A stretch of DNA of 34,912 nucleotides from Adlercreutzia sp. ZJ473 (GTDB taxonomy: Bacteria > Actinomycetota > Coriobacteriia > Coriobacteriales > Eggerthellaceae): NCBI RefSeq assembly GCF_013185065.1, contig NZ_JAAVTO010000027.1, forward strand, positions 1-34,912, read 5' to 3'. Of this stretch, positions 6,981-16,126 are shown in pieces; position 1 is the first letter of the stretch; each line of letters begins with the position of its first letter. The position numbers and the translations under genes were made by a program. The notes under the pieces are model-generated. The model was not told where the DNA came from, did no database searches, and worked only from the letters and a program-made list of their open reading frames with translations.

Positions 6981-8174
6981 TTGCCCGCGTACTGGGATCT
7001 GGCGCTCGTCGCCCTGGCCTCGTTCGCCCTCACCTTCGCATTGGTCCCGGCCTCGATCGCCGTCGCGAAGAGGGTCGGCGCGATAGACGAGCCGGGCGGG
7101 CGGCGCGTCCACGAGGTCGCGACGCCCCGCATGGGCGGGGTCGCGCTCTTCGGCGGGATGACGGGGTCCCTGGCCCTGGCCTGGCTCCTCCACGAGGCCG
7201 GGGCCGCCCCGGGCCTGGGCTTCCCCGACGGCGTCGACGCGGGCCTCGTCGCGCTGTCCGTCGCCGTCGTCTTCCTCGTCGGCGCGGTTGACGACGTCAT
7301 GCAGATCAGGGCGAGGACGAAGCTGCTCGGCCAGGTGGTCGCCGCCTGCGTCGCGGTGCTGGGGGGCGTCCTGCTGACCGGCGTGCACTCCGGGTACGCC
7401 GGGTTCTCCCTCGAGCTCGGGGCGTGGGCGTACCCGGTTACGGCGCTCTACCTGGTCGCCTTCGCGAACATCGTGAACCTCATCGACGGCCTGGACGGGC
7501 TGGCCGCCGGGGTGGCCGCGATCTCGGGGACGGCCCTGCTCGTGCTGTCGTGCCGGCTGGGCATCTGGGCGGCGGCGGCGATGGCGGCCGCCCTGGTCGC
7601 CTCGTGCCTGGCCTTCCTGAGGTTCAACTTCCACCCCGCGAGGCTGTTCATGGGGGACAGCGGCTCGCTCACGCTCGGGTTCGTCCTGGGCCTGGTCTCG
7701 CTGATGGGCGCGGCGGAGGTCTCGAGCGTGACCTCCCTCGTCGCGCCCGTGGTGATCGCCGCGGTCCCCGTCCTCGACACCTTCGCCGCCATCGTCAGGA
7801 GGAGGCGCAGGGGCGTCTCCGTCGGGGCGCCGGACAAGGAGCACATCCACCACCGCCTGCTCAGGCTCGGCTACGGCCAGAGGAGGGTCGTGCTGACCAT
7901 CTACGCGGTGTGCGTCGTGTTCGCCGCCTCGGGCGTGGCGATCGCGGAGGCCCCGCTGGCGGCCAGGGCGGCGGTCCTCGCATTCGACCTCGCGATCGCC
8001 GTCGCCCTCGCCTGGGGGCTCCGCCTCTTCGGGGGCGCCGCGGGCCGCGAGGGCGACGACGGCCCCCGCGGATCCGCGGGGGCGGCGGCTGAGGAGGGCG
8101 CGCCGGGGCGCGGCCCCGGTCCGCTCGGGGACGGCGCCGCGCTTGAAGGGAAAGAGAGCCCTCGTGAGGCATGA
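6981..8174 (+). CDS. WecA/TagO-type undecaprenyl-phosphate sugar-1-phosphate transferase
   Basis: This multi-pass membrane enzyme (397 residues) belongs to the MraY/WecA family. Signature residues are GAVDDVMQI (metal-binding DD) near residue 103, NIVNLIDGLDGLAAG near 163, ARLFMGDSGSL near 224 and EHIHHRLL near 288. It should transfer HexNAc-1-phosphate from its UDP-sugar to undecaprenyl phosphate on the cytoplasmic face, starting each repeat unit; UDP-GlcNAc or the UDP-L-FucNAc made downstream are both possible donors. The last 60 or so residues are Gly/Ala/Pro-rich and charged, longer than in typical WecA. The TTG at 6981 is preferred to ATG 6915 because GGAGG sits seven bases upstream and residue 1 then abuts the first membrane helix. 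Its end overlaps the next gene. Confidence 0.87.
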   Translation: MPAYWDLALVALASFALTFALVPASIAVAKRVGAIDEPGGRRVHEVATPRMGGVALFGGMTGSLALAWLLHEAGAAPGLGFPDGVDAGLVALSVAVVFLVGAVDDVMQIRARTKLLGQVVAACVAVLGGVLLTGVHSGYAGFSLELGAWAYPVTALYLVAFANIVNLIDGLDGLAAGVAAISGTALLVLSCRLGIWAAAAMAAALVASCLAFLRFNFHPARLFMGDSGSLTLGFVLGLVSLMGAAEVSSVTSLVAPVVIAAVPVLDTFAAIVRRRRRGVSVGAPDKEHIHHRLLRLGYGQRRVVLTIYAVCVVFAASGVAIAEAPLAARAAVLAFDLAIAVALAWGLRLFGGAAGREGDDGPRGSAGAAAEEGAPGRGPGPLGDGAALEGKESPREA

Positions 8175-9291
8175 GGGGAAGATACTGGTGGTGGCCAGCG
8201 GCACGGAGTCCCTGAAGTGGCACCGCATGGACATGATGGCCGAGTTCAGGAGGGCCGGCTACGAGGTGGTCGCTTTGGGCGAAGGCAGCGAGGAGGAGTG
8301 GGAGGGCTTCTTCGAGGCCGCCGGCATCCGCTACACCCAGGTCCCCATGTCGGCCAACGGGACGAACCCGGTCCAGGACCTCAGGACGCTCCTGTTCCTG
8401 CGCCGTTTCTACTCCGCCGAGAAACCCGACAAGGTGTTCACCTTCGCGGCGAAGCCCAACATCTACGGGTGCCTGGCGGCTCGCGGGCGCAGGGACGTGG
8501 AGGTCTACTCCATGGTCGCTGGCCTCGGCAACGTCGTCGCGGGTGACTCCCTCAAGGACCGTCTGGTCCAGGCCGTCTTCCTCGCGGAGTATCGCGTGGC
8601 CCTGAAGAGGGCGAAGCGTGTTTTCTTTCAGAACGACGACGACGCCCGGCGCTGCGTTGATCGGCGAATCGCGACGGCAGGGCAGGTCGCTCGCGTGAAC
8701 GGGTCCGGCGTGAACCTCGACCACTTCGCCCGAAGGCCCCTGCCCGAGGGCGTCGGCTTCCTGTTCAGCGGCCGGCTCCTGGAGTCCAAGGGTGTCTTGG
8801 ACTACTGCAGGGCCGCCGAGGTCGTGAAGGGCGCCCATCCGGAGGTGACGTTCACGGTCGTGGGGCCGTTCCACTCGAACCCCACCGCCCTGAAGGCCGG
8901 GGACCTCAGGCCCTACGTCGAGTCCGGCGTCATCACGTACGAGGGCCCGCAGGACGACGTCCGCCCCTTCCTCGAGAAGTGCAGCGCGTTCGTCCTGCCC
9001 TCCTACTACGGGGAGGGAACCCCCAAGGGATGCCTCGAGGCCATGGCCGTCGGGAGGGCGGTCATCACGACCGACTCGGTGGGCTGCCGCGAGGTGGTGC
9101 GCGACGGCGGGAACGGCTTCCTCGTGCCGCCGAGGGACCCCGAGGCCATCGCCGAAGCGATGATTAGACTTATTGACGACCCGGCGCTCGCAGCGCGCAT
9201 GGGCGAGGAGAGCCGGCGTATGGCCGAGGAGCTCTTCGACGTGCGCAAGGTGAACGACGTGATCTGCGAGACGATGGGGATAAACAGGTGA
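8164..9291 (+). CDS. GT4 family glycosyltransferase
   Basis: The 375-residue GT-B enzyme has the C-terminal GT4 motif EGTPKGCLEAMAVG near residue 285 (E-x7-E, binding the donor nucleotide sugar) and the GRLLESKGVLDYCRAA donor-domain strand near residue 200. The N-terminal acceptor domain opens with GKILVVASGTESLKWHRMD. It resembles the second-sugar transferases of capsule and O-antigen clusters (PglA/WbpX-like), which add a residue to the undecaprenyl-linked primer at the membrane. The substrate is not readable from sequence. GTG 8164 overlaps the upstream gene's stop by 11 bases; TTG 8143 is an in-frame alternative. It ends in a 4-base GTGA overlap with the next gene, indicating translational coupling. 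Confidence 0.85.
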   Translation: MRHEGKILVVASGTESLKWHRMDMMAEFRRAGYEVVALGEGSEEEWEGFFEAAGIRYTQVPMSANGTNPVQDLRTLLFLRRFYSAEKPDKVFTFAAKPNIYGCLAARGRRDVEVYSMVAGLGNVVAGDSLKDRLVQAVFLAEYRVALKRAKRVFFQNDDDARRCVDRRIATAGQVARVNGSGVNLDHFARRPLPEGVGFLFSGRLLESKGVLDYCRAAEVVKGAHPEVTFTVVGPFHSNPTALKAGDLRPYVESGVITYEGPQDDVRPFLEKCSAFVLPSYYGEGTPKGCLEAMAVGRAVITTDSVGCREVVRDGGNGFLVPPRDPEAIAEAMIRLIDDPALAARMGEESRRMAEELFDVRKVNDVICETMGINR

Positions 9292-10610
9292 ACGATTGCG
9301 AGAAGACTGTTGAATCGGTGCGGGAAGTGTCGTCCTCCGAGGCGCTTGTATCGGCGACGGGTGCGTCGCTGTCGCAGAAAGCGCGGTCGAGGGAGAAGGG
9401 CTGTCTGGAACCGCCTGCTTGCAGCGGAGGAATGCAGAGTTCCTCGCTGCGCATAGAGGCCAACGCAAAGGATGACGGGCCGGTGAGGATCCTCCATGCC
9501 ATAGGAAGCCTCAACATCGGCGGCTCCCAAGCCTTCGCTATGAACCTTTACCGCAACATCGACCGCTCGCAGGTTCAGTTCGACTTCGTCATCGAGCATC
9601 CTGGCGAGCTCTACTACAAGGACGAGGTAGAATCTCTCGGCGGTCGCGTCTTTGAGCTCCGACCCTTCCGAGGGACGAATCTCGTTGCCTATCGGCGGCA
9701 ATGGCGTGAGCTGTTGGACGAACATCCGGAATGGCGCGTATTGCACAGCCATGTGCGCAGCACGGCGTCACTGTACTTCCCTATAGCGAGGCAAAGGGGA
9801 ATCGCGGCCGTCATACACAGCCATAGCACCGCCGAGGCCCCTGGCTTCAGTGGTGTGGTAAAAAGAATCTTTGAGCTGCCCTTGCGAAGGCAGGCAGACT
9901 ACTATTTTGCTTGCTCTGGCAAAGCGGGTGAATTTCTCTACGGGAAGAAGCTCGCTGCCTCGGATAGGCTGGTCGTTGTTGCCAACGCGATAGACGTCGA
10001 GAGCTTTCGATTCGACAGCCAAGTTCGCGCTGATGTGAGAGATGAGCTTCACATATCGGACGATGCCTTTGTCGTGGGCCATGTCGGCAGGTTCGTCGAG
10101 CAGAAGAACCACCCATTTGTCATCGACGTATTCTGCGAGATCCTGAAGCTGGTTCCATCCGCCAAGCTCGTGTTGGCTGGGGACGGGCCTCTGTTTGGCG
10201 GCGTTAAGCAATTGGCAGCTGAGCGTGGCGTCGAAGGCTCCGTCCTGTTCCTCGGGGCAAGGTCAGATGTGAGCAGGCTGTACCAGGCGATGGACGTCTT
10301 CCTGTTCCCGTCTTTGAACGAGGGGTTGGGCATCTCGCTCGTGGAGGCGCAGGCCTCAGGGCTTCCCTGCGTCTATTCAAGGGCCGTTCCCGAAGACGCT
10401 TGTGCTGTCGTGCCTCTCTGTCGAAGCCTTGGCCTCAATGATCGTCCTAAGATTTGGGCCGAGGTCTGCTGCGCAGTCCATGCGGAAGACCGCCGTTCAT
10501 CGGCTGACGAGGTCATTGAAGCTGGTTTTGACCTGCGTTCTACCTCATCGATGCTTCAGGACTTCTACTACAGGCTCGGCAACGGGCATGAAGCAGGTAT
10601 CAACGGATAA
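9288..10610 (+). CDS. GT4 family glycosyltransferase with unusual N-terminal extension
   Basis: Up to 440 residues. The canonical GT-B start VRILHAIGSLNIGGSQ comes at residue 66, and the donor-site motif NEGLGISLVEAQASG (E-x7-E) near residue 345. EpsF-like enzymes of this type extend exopolysaccharide repeats. The first 65 residues are Ser/Ala/Glu-rich with no clear domain, so the true start may be ATG 9432 or GTG 9483 (AAAGGA about ten bases upstream); GTG 9288 is kept because it forms the GTGA overlap with the previous stop. Base composition drops here compared with the genes on both sides, suggesting separate acquisition. The C-terminal 60 residues lack the usual GT4 tail helix pattern. 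Confidence 0.8.
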   Translation: MNDCEKTVESVREVSSSEALVSATGASLSQKARSREKGCLEPPACSGGMQSSSLRIEANAKDDGPVRILHAIGSLNIGGSQAFAMNLYRNIDRSQVQFDFVIEHPGELYYKDEVESLGGRVFELRPFRGTNLVAYRRQWRELLDEHPEWRVLHSHVRSTASLYFPIARQRGIAAVIHSHSTAEAPGFSGVVKRIFELPLRRQADYYFACSGKAGEFLYGKKLAASDRLVVVANAIDVESFRFDSQVRADVRDELHISDDAFVVGHVGRFVEQKNHPFVIDVFCEILKLVPSAKLVLAGDGPLFGGVKQLAAERGVEGSVLFLGARSDVSRLYQAMDVFLFPSLNEGLGISLVEAQASGLPCVYSRAVPEDACAVVPLCRSLGLNDRPKIWAEVCCAVHAEDRRSSADEVIEAGFDLRSTSSMLQDFYYRLGNGHEAGING

Positions 10611-10615
10611 CGGCA

Positions 10616-11683
10616 ATGAAAGGGCGAGCTTTGATTTCATTCTTCGGTAAAACCCTGATGATCACGGGCGGCACGGGGAGCTTCGGCTCAACCGTGCTCA
10701 GGCACTTCCTGGGCTCGGACGTGGGCGAGATCCGCATCTTCTCCCGCGACGAGAAGAAGCAGGATGACATGAGGCACCGCCTGCAGAGGGTTGACTCCGA
10801 GGCGGCCCGCAGGGTGCGCTTCCACATAGGCGACGTGCGCGACCCGCAGTCGGTGCGCGACGCCATGCGGGGCGTGGACTACGTGTTCCACGCCGCGGCC
10901 TTGAAGCAGGTTCCCTCATGCGAGTTCTTCCCCATGGAGGCGGTGCGCACCAACGTCATAGGCACGGACAACGTGCTGCACGCCGCGATCGCCGAGGGAG
11001 TGGAGCGCGTGGTGTGCCTGTCCACCGACAAGGCGGCCTACCCCATAAACGCCATGGGCAAGTCCAAGGCCATGATGGAGTCGGTTATCTACGCGAACGC
11101 CCGCAACGGCGCCGAGGCGGGCACGACCGTGTGCTGCACCCGCTACGGCAACGTCATGTGCTCGCGCGGAAGCGTCATCCCGCTGTTCATCAAGCAGATA
11201 AAGGCGGGCGATCCCGTGACCGTCACGGACCCCTCCATGACGCGCTTCCTCATGAACCTGGACGAGGCGGTGGACCTGGTCTGCTTCGCCTTCGAGCACG
11301 CGAACCCGGGCGACCTCTTCGTCCAGAAGGCCCCGGCATCGACCGTGGGCGACCTCGCCGAGGCCGTCCAGGAGCTCTTCGGCTGCACGGGAACGCGCGT
11401 CATCGGCACCCGCCACGGCGAGAAGCTCTACGAGACGCTGATGACCTGCGAGGAGCGCCTGCGCGCCGAGGACATGGGCGACTACTTCAGGGTCCATGCA
11501 GACACCCGCGACCTCAACTACGACAAGTTCGTCGCGAAGGGCAAGGTGAGGACCCAGGCGGCAGAGGCCTACACCTCGCATAACACCGAGAGGCTTGATG
11601 TGGCCGGTACGGTAGAAAAGATAAAGACCGCGGAGTACGTCCAGCTTGCCTTGCAGGGTCGCGAGCACGAGGCGGTGCAGTAG
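10616..11683 (+). CDS. capE: UDP-GlcNAc 4,6-dehydratase/5-epimerase (CapE)
   Basis: An extended SDR enzyme of 355 residues: TGGTGSFGS (Rossmann glycine motif) near residue 18, FHAAALKQVP near 92, and LSTDKAAYPINAMGKSK near 140, where Met replaces the usual Tyr of YxxxK, as in CapE of Staphylococcus and related dehydratases. CapE converts UDP-GlcNAc to a UDP-4-keto-6-deoxy-L-arabino-hexosamine, the first step to UDP-N-acetyl-L-fucosamine. The two following genes encode the other two steps in order, which makes this assignment much firmer than the family alone would. ATG 10616 lies five bases after the previous stop; TTG 10631, with AAGGG upstream, would give the shorter N-terminus usual in the family. 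Confidence 0.9.
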   Translation: MKGRALISFFGKTLMITGGTGSFGSTVLRHFLGSDVGEIRIFSRDEKKQDDMRHRLQRVDSEAARRVRFHIGDVRDPQSVRDAMRGVDYVFHAAALKQVPSCEFFPMEAVRTNVIGTDNVLHAAIAEGVERVVCLSTDKAAYPINAMGKSKAMMESVIYANARNGAEAGTTVCCTRYGNVMCSRGSVIPLFIKQIKAGDPVTVTDPSMTRFLMNLDEAVDLVCFAFEHANPGDLFVQKAPASTVGDLAEAVQELFGCTGTRVIGTRHGEKLYETLMTCEERLRAEDMGDYFRVHADTRDLNYDKFVAKGKVRTQAAEAYTSHNTERLDVAGTVEKIKTAEYVQLALQGREHEAVQ

Positions 11684-11684
11684 C

Positions 11685-12881
11685 ATGAGGATCCTCGTCA
11701 CCGGCGCGAAGGGCATGGTCGGCACGGCGCTCTGCAACAACCTGCGCAATCTGCGCGACGGCAAGGACCGCACCCGGCCCAACTTGAGGATCGACGAGGT
11801 CTTCGAATATGACCTGGACTCGACGCCGGAAGATCTCAAAAGGTACTGCCGGAAAGCTGACTTCGTGTTCAACCTGGCCGGCGTGAACCGCCCCGAGGAC
11901 CCGGCCGACTTCATGGCTGGCAATTTCGGGTTCGCCGGCGAGCTGCTCGACGAGCTCAGGGCCGCAGGAAGCAAGGCGCCCGTCATGCTTTCCTCCAGCA
12001 TCCAGGCAACCCTGTCTGGCCGTTTCGGGGAGAGCGATTATGGCAAGAGCAAGAGGGCGGGAGAAGAGCTGTTCTTCGACTACGCAAAGGAAACCGGCGC
12101 CAAGGTAGCCGTCTACCGCTTCCCCAACCTCATGGGCCATTCCCGCCCCAACTACAACTCGGCGGTGTCCACCTTCTGCTGGGCTATAGCAAATGACGAG
12201 CCCTTTACGGTAAACGACCCGGGCGTCGAGCTCGAGCTGCTCTACATAGACGACCTGGTGCAGGGCATGCTCGACCTCCTGGAGGGGAAGGAACAACGCT
12301 GCGAGTACGAGGGCGCCGAGGCGGTCCCGACTGACGACGGGCGCTACTGCCACGTGCCGGTGACCCACAAGGTGACGCTGGGGCGCATCGTCGAGCTGCT
12401 CCAGGAGCTCAAGTCCCAGCCCGAGACGCTCATGATGCCGTCCATGCCGGAGGGCTCCTTCGAGAAGAAGCTCTGCTCACTCTACTTAACCTACCTTCCG
12501 ACAGATAAGTTCAAGTATCCCTTGCATATGAACATTGACGAGCGTGGGAGCTTCACCGAGCTTATCCATACCCCAGACTGCGGCCAGGTGTCCGTGAACA
12601 TATCCAAGCCCGGCGTCACCAAGGGGCAGCACTGGCACAGCTCGAAGTGGGAGCTCTTCATCGTGGTGTCAGGCCGCGGGCTCATACGCGAGCGCAACGT
12701 CGCCACCGGCGAGACGGTCGAGTTCGAGGTCTCGGGCGACAGGGTCGAGGCCGTGCGCATGGTCCCCGGCTGGACCCACAGCATCACCAACCTCTCCGAC
12801 GCCGAGGACCTGGTCACGGTCATGGCCTGCAACGAGGTCTTCGACCCGGCGCGTCCCGACACCTACTTCGAGGAGGTCTAG
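11685..12881 (+). CDS. capF: CapF-like reductase/epimerase with cupin domain
   Basis: A bifunctional protein of 398 residues. The N-terminal SDR domain has TGAKGMVG at residues 6-13 and the active-site YGKSK near residue 122. The C-terminal half (from about 280) is a cupin: GVTKGQHWHSSKWELFIVVSG carries the His/Glu metal ligands. In the known pathway the cupin domain epimerises C3 and the SDR domain reduces the 4-keto group with NADPH, giving UDP-N-acetyl-6-deoxy-L-talosamine for CapG. The gene starts one base after the CapE stop and ends four bases before capG. Codon use and GC match capE and capG, so the trio travels as one high-GC block. Confidence 0.9.
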   Translation: MRILVTGAKGMVGTALCNNLRNLRDGKDRTRPNLRIDEVFEYDLDSTPEDLKRYCRKADFVFNLAGVNRPEDPADFMAGNFGFAGELLDELRAAGSKAPVMLSSSIQATLSGRFGESDYGKSKRAGEELFFDYAKETGAKVAVYRFPNLMGHSRPNYNSAVSTFCWAIANDEPFTVNDPGVELELLYIDDLVQGMLDLLEGKEQRCEYEGAEAVPTDDGRYCHVPVTHKVTLGRIVELLQELKSQPETLMMPSMPEGSFEKKLCSLYLTYLPTDKFKYPLHMNIDERGSFTELIHTPDCGQVSVNISKPGVTKGQHWHSSKWELFIVVSGRGLIRERNVATGETVEFEVSGDRVEAVRMVPGWTHSITNLSDAEDLVTVMACNEVFDPARPDTYFEEV

Positions 12882-12885
12882 GATC

Positions 12886-14055
12886 ATGGGCTACGACGCC
12901 AAGTTCAAGAACGACGGCAGGCTCAAGCTGCTCATCATCGTGGGCACGCGCCCCGAGGTCATCCGCCTGTCCGAGGTGATCAAGAAGTGCCGCAGGTACT
13001 TCGACTGCCTGCTCGCTCACACGGGGCAGAACTACGACTACGTCTTGAACGGCGTGTTCTTCCATGACCTGGAGCTGGGGGAACCCGACGTGTACCTCGA
13101 CGCCGTGGGAGCAGACCTCGGCGAGACCGTGGGCAACGTCATCGCCAGAAGCTACCAGTTGATGGTGGAGGTGAAGCCCGATGCCGTGCTGGTCTTAGGC
13201 GACACTAACAGCTGCCTGTCGGTCATCGGGGCCAAGAGGCTCCACATCCCCATCTTCCACATGGAGGCGGGAAACCGCTGCAAGGACGAGTGCCTGCCCG
13301 AGGAGACGAACCGGAGGATCGTCGACGTGATCTCGGACGTGAACCTCGCCTACTCCGAGCACGCGAGGCGCTACCTGAGGGAGACGGGCTGTGCCCCCGA
13401 GCGCACCTACGTGACCGGCTCCCCCATGGCCGAGGTGCTGCACAGGAACCTGGGCAAGATCAACGCGAGCGACGTCCACGCGAGGCTGGACCTCGAGAGG
13501 GGCGAGTACATCCTGCTCAGCGCCCACCGCGAGGAGAACATCGACACGCCCGCCAACTTCGAGAGCCTGTTCGGCGCCGCGAACAAGATGGCCGAGAGGT
13601 ACGACATGCCGGTCCTCTACTCCTGCCACCCCAGGAGCCGAAGGCGCCTGGAGGAGTCCGGCTTCGAGCTCGACCCCCGCGTGCGCATGCACGAGCCGCT
13701 CGGGTTCCACGACTACAACTGCCTGCAAGTCAACGCCTTCTGCGTGGTCTCCGACTCGGGGACGCTCCCCGAGGAGTCCGCCTTCTTCGCGAGCGTCGGG
13801 CAGCCCTTCCCGGCGGTGTGCATCCGGACCTCCACCGAGCGCCCCGAGGCGCTCGACAAGGCGTGCTTCGTGCTCTCGGGCATCGACGAGAGGGGCCTCC
13901 TTCAGGCGGTCGAGCTCGCCGTTGCCATGGAGCGCGACGGACTGCATGCCGCCTTGGTCCCCGACTACGCCGACGAGGGCGTCTCCGACAGGGTGGTCAA
14001 GATCATCCAGTCCTACGCGGGCGTGGTGGACAAGATGGTGTGGAGGAAGGGCTGA
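12886..14055 (+). CDS. capG: non-hydrolysing UDP-HexNAc 2-epimerase, UDP-L-FucNAc forming (CapG)
   Basis: A WecB-like fold of 389 residues: IIVGTRPEVIRLS near residue 17, HTGQNYD near 45, HMEAGNRCKDECLPEETNR near 125 (substrate-binding loops), LLSAHREENID near 205 and VSDSGTLPEES near 287 (UDP-binding). CapG inverts C2 of UDP-N-acetyl-6-deoxy-L-talosamine to give UDP-N-acetyl-L-fucosamine. WecB/MnaA (UDP-GlcNAc 2-epimerase) is the alternative in isolation, but directly following capE and capF makes CapG much more likely. It marks the right end of a high-GC block: the next gene, 12 bases on, has a very different composition. Confidence 0.9.
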   Translation: MGYDAKFKNDGRLKLLIIVGTRPEVIRLSEVIKKCRRYFDCLLAHTGQNYDYVLNGVFFHDLELGEPDVYLDAVGADLGETVGNVIARSYQLMVEVKPDAVLVLGDTNSCLSVIGAKRLHIPIFHMEAGNRCKDECLPEETNRRIVDVISDVNLAYSEHARRYLRETGCAPERTYVTGSPMAEVLHRNLGKINASDVHARLDLERGEYILLSAHREENIDTPANFESLFGAANKMAERYDMPVLYSCHPRSRRRLEESGFELDPRVRMHEPLGFHDYNCLQVNAFCVVSDSGTLPEESAFFASVGQPFPAVCIRTSTERPEALDKACFVLSGIDERGLLQAVELAVAMERDGLHAALVPDYADEGVSDRVVKIIQSYAGVVDKMVWRKG

Positions 14056-14067
14056 GATGATGCCACT

Positions 14068-14856
14068 ATGGCGGAAATGCTGAAAAGCTGGAGAAATCCC
14101 GTACAACTAGAGTCTCGAAAGTTTGAGCACATTGTATCTCTGGGTTATTTCTGCAGTGTTGCGCTTGAGCTGGAACGTTTTGGCCTGAGAGACACAAGTG
14201 GTCCTTTTGACTGGGTCATATCCCCGTGGTGGGGGGTGTGCCAGCTAATGAATGATGGCTTTAGCGATCTGTTCATGCCAGATCTCTTCGAGCAAGATCC
14301 GACTATCCCCGAACATTACAGGAATGCGAAGTACGGGATTGCTTTCTACCATGACTTCGATCGGTGGAGGCCTTTTGGCGATCAACTGCCTATGGTTCGC
14401 GACAAGTACGTTCGGCGCATAGAGCGTTTCTACGAGAACGCTCTTGAGCCTACTCTGTTCGTTAGATATGTACGGGATGAAGCGGAGTTGGATAATTTGA
14501 CATACACTCTTCCTGGAATCATGGGGATACTAAGGGGCTTCAATCGTGATAGCGATATTATGCTCGTTGGCAATCGGAGCGATCTTGGCTCGGGTCGAAT
14601 CGATTTCTCCTTCGATCCAGACCGGGGTGATGTCGTTGCGCGGAGGTTTCTGGACAACGACCCATTACTTGCCGAGAAGTTAGTCGCAAGCTATCCTTGC
14701 CTCAAAAGGAAATCGAACATTGCTCGTTACGCAGCTAAAGAGGCTGCCAAGCGTAAAGAACCGGCGATGCGGCTATTCAAGCTCGTAGGTCACAGAGCGA
14801 AGAAATCACTCGTTCGCCCATACGTGCATTCGCTGGTTGCAGGGGAGGCCTTCTAG
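14068..14856 (+). CDS. DUF1796 putative cysteine peptidase-like protein
   Basis: The 262-residue protein has the DUF1796 signature near its N-terminus: VSLGYFCSVALELERFGLR, with Cys29 the proposed nucleophile, followed by GPFDWVIS. His95 (FYHDF) and nearby acidic residues could complete a papain-like triad. The family is described as papain-like from sequence only, and its substrates are unknown. No signal peptide or membrane segment is evident, so it is probably cytoplasmic. Such proteins often sit in polysaccharide or glycosyltransferase clusters, where a transferase or polymer-modifying role is as likely as peptide cleavage. This gene opens the AT-richer block of the operon. The start may instead be ATG 14077. 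Confidence 0.7.
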   Translation: MAEMLKSWRNPVQLESRKFEHIVSLGYFCSVALELERFGLRDTSGPFDWVISPWWGVCQLMNDGFSDLFMPDLFEQDPTIPEHYRNAKYGIAFYHDFDRWRPFGDQLPMVRDKYVRRIERFYENALEPTLFVRYVRDEAELDNLTYTLPGIMGILRGFNRDSDIMLVGNRSDLGSGRIDFSFDPDRGDVVARRFLDNDPLLAEKLVASYPCLKRKSNIARYAAKEAAKRKEPAMRLFKLVGHRAKKSLVRPYVHSLVAGEAF

Positions 14857-14857
14857 C

Positions 14858-16126
14858 ATGCTGCCCTTGGCATCCTCATCTGCAGCGACTCGTTCAATGC
14901 GCTTGCGCATCTTCTCTGAGGTGCACGTCACCGCTTCTTTTCTTTTTTGCGGTTTGCTCGTGCTCTACCCGATTCTCAATCGCTACTCTTCACCCGTTCC
15001 TCAACTAACCCTATCAGAATTTCTTCTTCTCGGCTTCTTTCTGCACGCGTTACTTTCTAGGAAGCTTTTGGGCGTAAAACCCATCTGGAGTGCGCTTGTA
15101 TTCTCGTTGTATCTCGTTTTGCATTCATTTCTGGATGCTGCGAACCTAAGCGGGGCTCTTGAAAGCGATGCCATATGGAGCGCCTGCAGAGTCGCCTACA
15201 TTTACACAGGTATTGCCATCTTCGCACCACTGTATTTCGACGAGAGAGTCGCCACTCGCTGGCTTAACGTCGTTTCTGTCTTCGTAGCCTCTTACGGCCT
15301 CTTGCAAATCGCTTTCAGCTATGCTGGCATTGTTCTTACGAGCTATATACCGTTTCTTCCTGTCATTGGCGATAACCTGGACTTGGCTCTGGAAGCAAAA
15401 ATGTCATACGGGTTGAGGTTTCGCTGCCAATCGCTTCTCAACGAGCCAGCGGCTCTTTGCTGCTATCTCCTCTTGCCTGTCGCCCTGAGCCTCTTCAAAA
15501 GAGGAAGTCAATCTCCGAACTATAAGCTTGCCTCATTCCTTTCGGTTGTGGCTCTGGCGTCAGCCTCTTCTACTGGTTTAATTTGCGTGGCCATTCTCTG
15601 GATTTCTCACTTTCTCGTTCGCCTTTGGATGGATCGCAAGAACGGGGGGTGGCTAATCGTAGCATTTGCTGCGCTGTGCATTATCGGTGTCGGTACAGTC
15701 GTTGTGTCGGGGCTCTGGGATTATTTTGTTATGAGGGTGTTCGGTGGTAGCGGCCTCACTGTATCTGGATTGTCGCGAAGCACTCGCTTTTACGCCTTCA
15801 AGGATACCTTTGGGGCGAGTGAAACCATCTATGGCATTCTATTCGGTGAGGGGATGTATCAAACGACGAATTATCTTCCAGGGTTCTTCCGCCTCTATCT
15901 CTCTCTTGGTTTAGTTGGGCTGACAATCATGGTGGTGCTTCTCGCAACGCGACTGCATTGCGGTAACCATGAGACAAGGGCTTGCACCCTCCTCTTTATC
16001 GTGCTCAATGTCGGCACCGAAATTCTCTTAGGTAACTTCGCTTTTTACTACTTGGCTTTTATATTAGGTATGGAGGTTGGGGGGAATGGGCTATCCTATT
16101 CGATCTCTTCGCAAGACCATCCGTAA
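14858..16126 (+). CDS. O-antigen/exopolysaccharide polymerase (Wzy-like)
   Basis: The 422-residue protein is almost entirely hydrophobic, with about ten to eleven predicted membrane helices and a larger extracytoplasmic loop before the [16 protein letters not shown] helix, the topology of Wzy polymerases and O-antigen ligases. Within the loop, [15 protein letters not shown] and [12 protein letters not shown] resemble the Wzy_C/PF04932-type regions by position. It would join lipid-linked repeat units at the outer face of the membrane. ATG 14858 starts one base after the previous stop, with GGGGAGG nine bases upstream. Wzy proteins diverge fast, so the assignment rests on topology plus neighbouring flippase, transferases and initiating enzyme. 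Confidence 0.75.
   Translation: MLPLASSSAATRSMRLRIFSEVHVTASFLFCGLLVLYPILNRYSSPVPQLTLSEFLLLGFFLHALLSRKLLGVKPIWSALVFSLYLVLHSFLDAANLSGALESDAIWSACRVAYIYTGIAIFAPLYFDERVATRWLNVVSVFVASYGLLQIAFSYAGIVLTSYIPFLPVIGDNLDLALEAKMSYGLRFRCQSLLNEPAALCCYLLLPVALSLFKRGSQSPNYKLASFLSVVALASASSTGLICVAILWISHFLVRLWMDRKNGGWLIVAFAALCIIGVGTVVVSGLWDYFVMRVFGGSGLTVSGLSRSTRFYAFKDTFGASETIYGILFGEGMYQTTNYLPGFFRLYLSLGLVGLTIMVVLLATRLHCGNHETRACTLLFIVLNVGTEILLGNFAFYYLAFILGMEVGGNGLSYSISSQDHP

Noticed and set aside
7861-9468. Very long open frame on the minus strand across the WecA-type and GT4 genes
   Set aside because: High GC makes stop codons rare in the antisense frame. The translation is Arg/Pro/His-rich and has no family pattern, while the plus-strand frames have full domain signatures.
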